Shown here: one piece after another, positions 42,336 through 43,592 of the stretch
Layout of the letters: every line of letters starts with the position of its first letter
How positions within the stretch are numbered: the first letter of the stretch is position 1
The notes under the pieces: generated by a model
Databases searched by the model: none
Seen by the model: only the letters and a program-made list of their open reading frames with translations
Told to the model about the DNA's origin: nothing
DNA from: Vibrio sp. UBA2441
Lineage (GTDB): Bacteria; Pseudomonadota; Gammaproteobacteria; Enterobacterales; Vibrionaceae
DNA length: 43,592 nucleotides
Direction: 5' to 3'
NCBI GenBank assembly: GCA_002342685.1
Contig: DDQN01000103.1
Span: 1 to 43,592 of the forward strand
Position numbers and translations under genes: made by a program

Positions 42336-42375
42336 TTGTAATCTAGTAGTTCCCTATTTTGGCGAAGCTTCTAAG

Positions 42376-43506
42376 ATGACTCTGCGTAACTCAAAGAAAA
42401 CTAACCTATTTTGTCTCGCGCTGTCGCTTGCCTTTAGCTTTTCTGTTTCCTCGGTGTTTGCTAATCAAGATGAGCTTAAAGGGGTCAAGAGTGAAATATC
42501 CCGTCAGAAAAGCTCCGTATCCAAGCAACAATCTGAACTGAACAAGCTGCAACAGTCCCTAAAGAAACAAGAGCTGTCTATTTCGTCATTAGGTCGAGAA
42601 ATCAAACAGACCCAAAGCAAACTCAATACTGCAAACAAGAATCTATCCCAGTTTAATCAACAAAAATCGGCTCTGGAAAAAAAGAAACAGCAACAAGAAC
42701 AGACCCTTTCAGAACTGATAAAGACTTACTACATCATCAAACAGAACAATGATGTCAATAGTCTGATGGTTCAGGAACAAACCGAAGAACAAGACCGCAT
42801 AAGCCAATACTTTCAGCACCTTGCCAAAGCAAGAGCAGACGCCATTAAGAAACTTAATGCCACCAGCAAACAACTGGAAGACAAAAATCAGCAGTTACTG
42901 CAAAAACAACAGCAGATTAAGTTGCTTCTGAGCCAAAAAACCAAGAAACGAGACCAACTCGCTAACTCCCAAAGCCAGCGTAAGAAAACGGTTAAGAAAA
43001 TTAAAACCAATATCTCCAGTGATAAACATTATTTAGCCGAACTTCAGCGAAACGAAACCCGGCTAAAATCCGAGATTGCCAAAGCCGCGAAACGGAATAT
43101 CATCCCGATGGATGGCCTAGCGAAATACAAGGGCAAGCTACCGTGGCCTGTGCACGGAAAGATATTAAAAAATTACGGCACCAAACAGAGTGGTCAGGTT
43201 AACTGGAAAGGCGTGGTTATCGATGCCAATTATGAACAGCCCGTCAAAGCCGTTTATTCCGGCACCGTCGTTTTTGCCGACTATTTAAGAGGCTATGGTT
43301 TAGTGGTGCTTCTCGACCACGGTAAAGGCGATATGACACTGTATGGCTTTAACCAAACACTGCTGAAACTGGAAGGCGATAAAGTCACCGCAGGAGAACC
43401 TATCGCTCTGGCCGGAGATACAGGAGGCCAACCACAAGCCTCTCTCTACTTTGAGATAAGAAGAAACAGTAAAGCTCAAAATCCTAAAAGCTGGTTAACG
43501 AGATAG
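42376..43506 (+). CDS. envC: Murein hydrolase activator EnvC
   Basis: A periplasmic activator of septal amidases (376 aa). After a signal peptide (cleavage near VFA/NQDEL) comes a long coiled coil rich in Lys, Gln and Ser (about 30-245), which binds FtsEX, and a C-terminal LytM domain (about 260-376). The metal ligands of active M23 peptidases are missing: WKGVVID has Lys where the HxxxD His should be, and LYFEIR replaces HxH. This is normal for EnvC, which activates amidases rather than cutting. The ATG at 42376 (MTLRNSKK) is chosen because a signal peptide starts there; the frame is open to 42259 through the repeat element. Confidence 0.93.
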   Translation: MTLRNSKKTNLFCLALSLAFSFSVSSVFANQDELKGVKSEISRQKSSVSKQQSELNKLQQSLKKQELSISSLGREIKQTQSKLNTANKNLSQFNQQKSALEKKKQQQEQTLSELIKTYYIIKQNNDVNSLMVQEQTEEQDRISQYFQHLAKARADAIKKLNATSKQLEDKNQQLLQKQQQIKLLLSQKTKKRDQLANSQSQRKKTVKKIKTNISSDKHYLAELQRNETRLKSEIAKAAKRNIIPMDGLAKYKGKLPWPVHGKILKNYGTKQSGQVNWKGVVIDANYEQPVKAVYSGTVVFADYLRGYGLVVLLDHGKGDMTLYGFNQTLLKLEGDKVTAGEPIALAGDTGGQPQASLYFEIRRNSKAQNPKSWLTR

Positions 43507-43544
43507 GTTGGTTATCTGAAACCTAAAAACACAGTCAAAACCAG

Positions 43545-43578
43545 ATTCTGAATACCCTCGTTCCTCCGGTTTCAGAAT
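43545..43578 (-). repeat. REP-like hairpin, family A (reverse orientation)
   Basis: Arms ATTCTGAA/TTCAGAAT with the core GAGGAACGA on the minus strand and an unpaired A; CCAG precedes it as in the arrays. It lies 38 bp after the envC stop. Confidence 0.8.
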
Positions 43579-43592
43579 AATGAGATGGACCC

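Noticed and set aside
42376..43506. EnvC as an inactivated peptidase of special interest
   Set aside because: Missing LytM metal ligands are normal in EnvC, which works as an amidase activator.

Overview
The window looks like a chromosomal segment of a Vibrio species (Vibrionaceae). It is fairly AT-rich. It carries the conserved runs aroK-aroB-damX-dam-rpe-gph-trpS, pilMNOPQ back to back with mrcA, oxyR divergent from a peroxiredoxin-glutaredoxin fusion, secB-gpsA-cysE and gpmI-envC. It also has the vibrio-type extracellular nuclease with a GlyGly-CTERM tail. The genus call is inference from gene content and order; no rRNA or tRNA gene was seen. Nearly all genes are intact and most belong to known families.

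Layout. 1-1820: the tail of a membrane protein, then efp and epmB (elongation factor P and its lysine 2,3-aminomutase) divergent with only 35 bp between start codons. 2005-6652 (minus strand): argD/astC-astA-astD plus a DUF1338 gene, the core of arginine catabolism by the succinyltransferase route. 7058-7636: pabA. 7767-17565: a secreted-nuclease and porin block, with a porin plus ExeM/Xds-type nuclease on the minus strand and, after a 1.17 kb AT-rich gap, a second Xds-like protein plus an endonuclease I on the plus strand. 17672-24421: trpS-gph-rpe-dam-damX-aroB-aroK (minus strand). 24669-28687: pilQPONM, the inner-membrane and secretin part of a type IV pilus. 28829-31420: mrcA (PBP1A). 31897-35208: oxyR, prx and an Lpd-like flavoprotein. 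35699-37057: a MATE transporter. 37134-40357: cysE, gpsA, secB and a membrane rhodanese (minus strand). 40714-43506: gpmI and envC.

The most unusual content is non-coding. At least five related families of short hairpin repeats (REP-like) lie between genes. They share one architecture: 8-bp outer arms, an inner stem, a small loop often containing GGYAC, and usually one unpaired A on the 3' side. The stem sequences differ between families while pairing is kept. Two composite arrays with 179/180-bp periods lie in opposite orientation on either side of the oxyR-prx-lpd block, and one repeat supplies the last codons and stop of the MATE gene. A second element, a GGGGTCAGACCCC palindrome, occurs four times, always between genes.

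The most interesting coding observation is that the second Xds-like protein keeps the full secreted architecture but has lost several residues expected to be catalytic, judged against its intact paralogue 2.3 kb away. It looks like a surface-anchored or secreted DNA-binding pseudo-nuclease encoded next to an intact endonuclease I. Several ORFs were shortened to starts supported by a Shine-Dalgarno sequence; in some, the longer reading frame begins on the Shine-Dalgarno itself.
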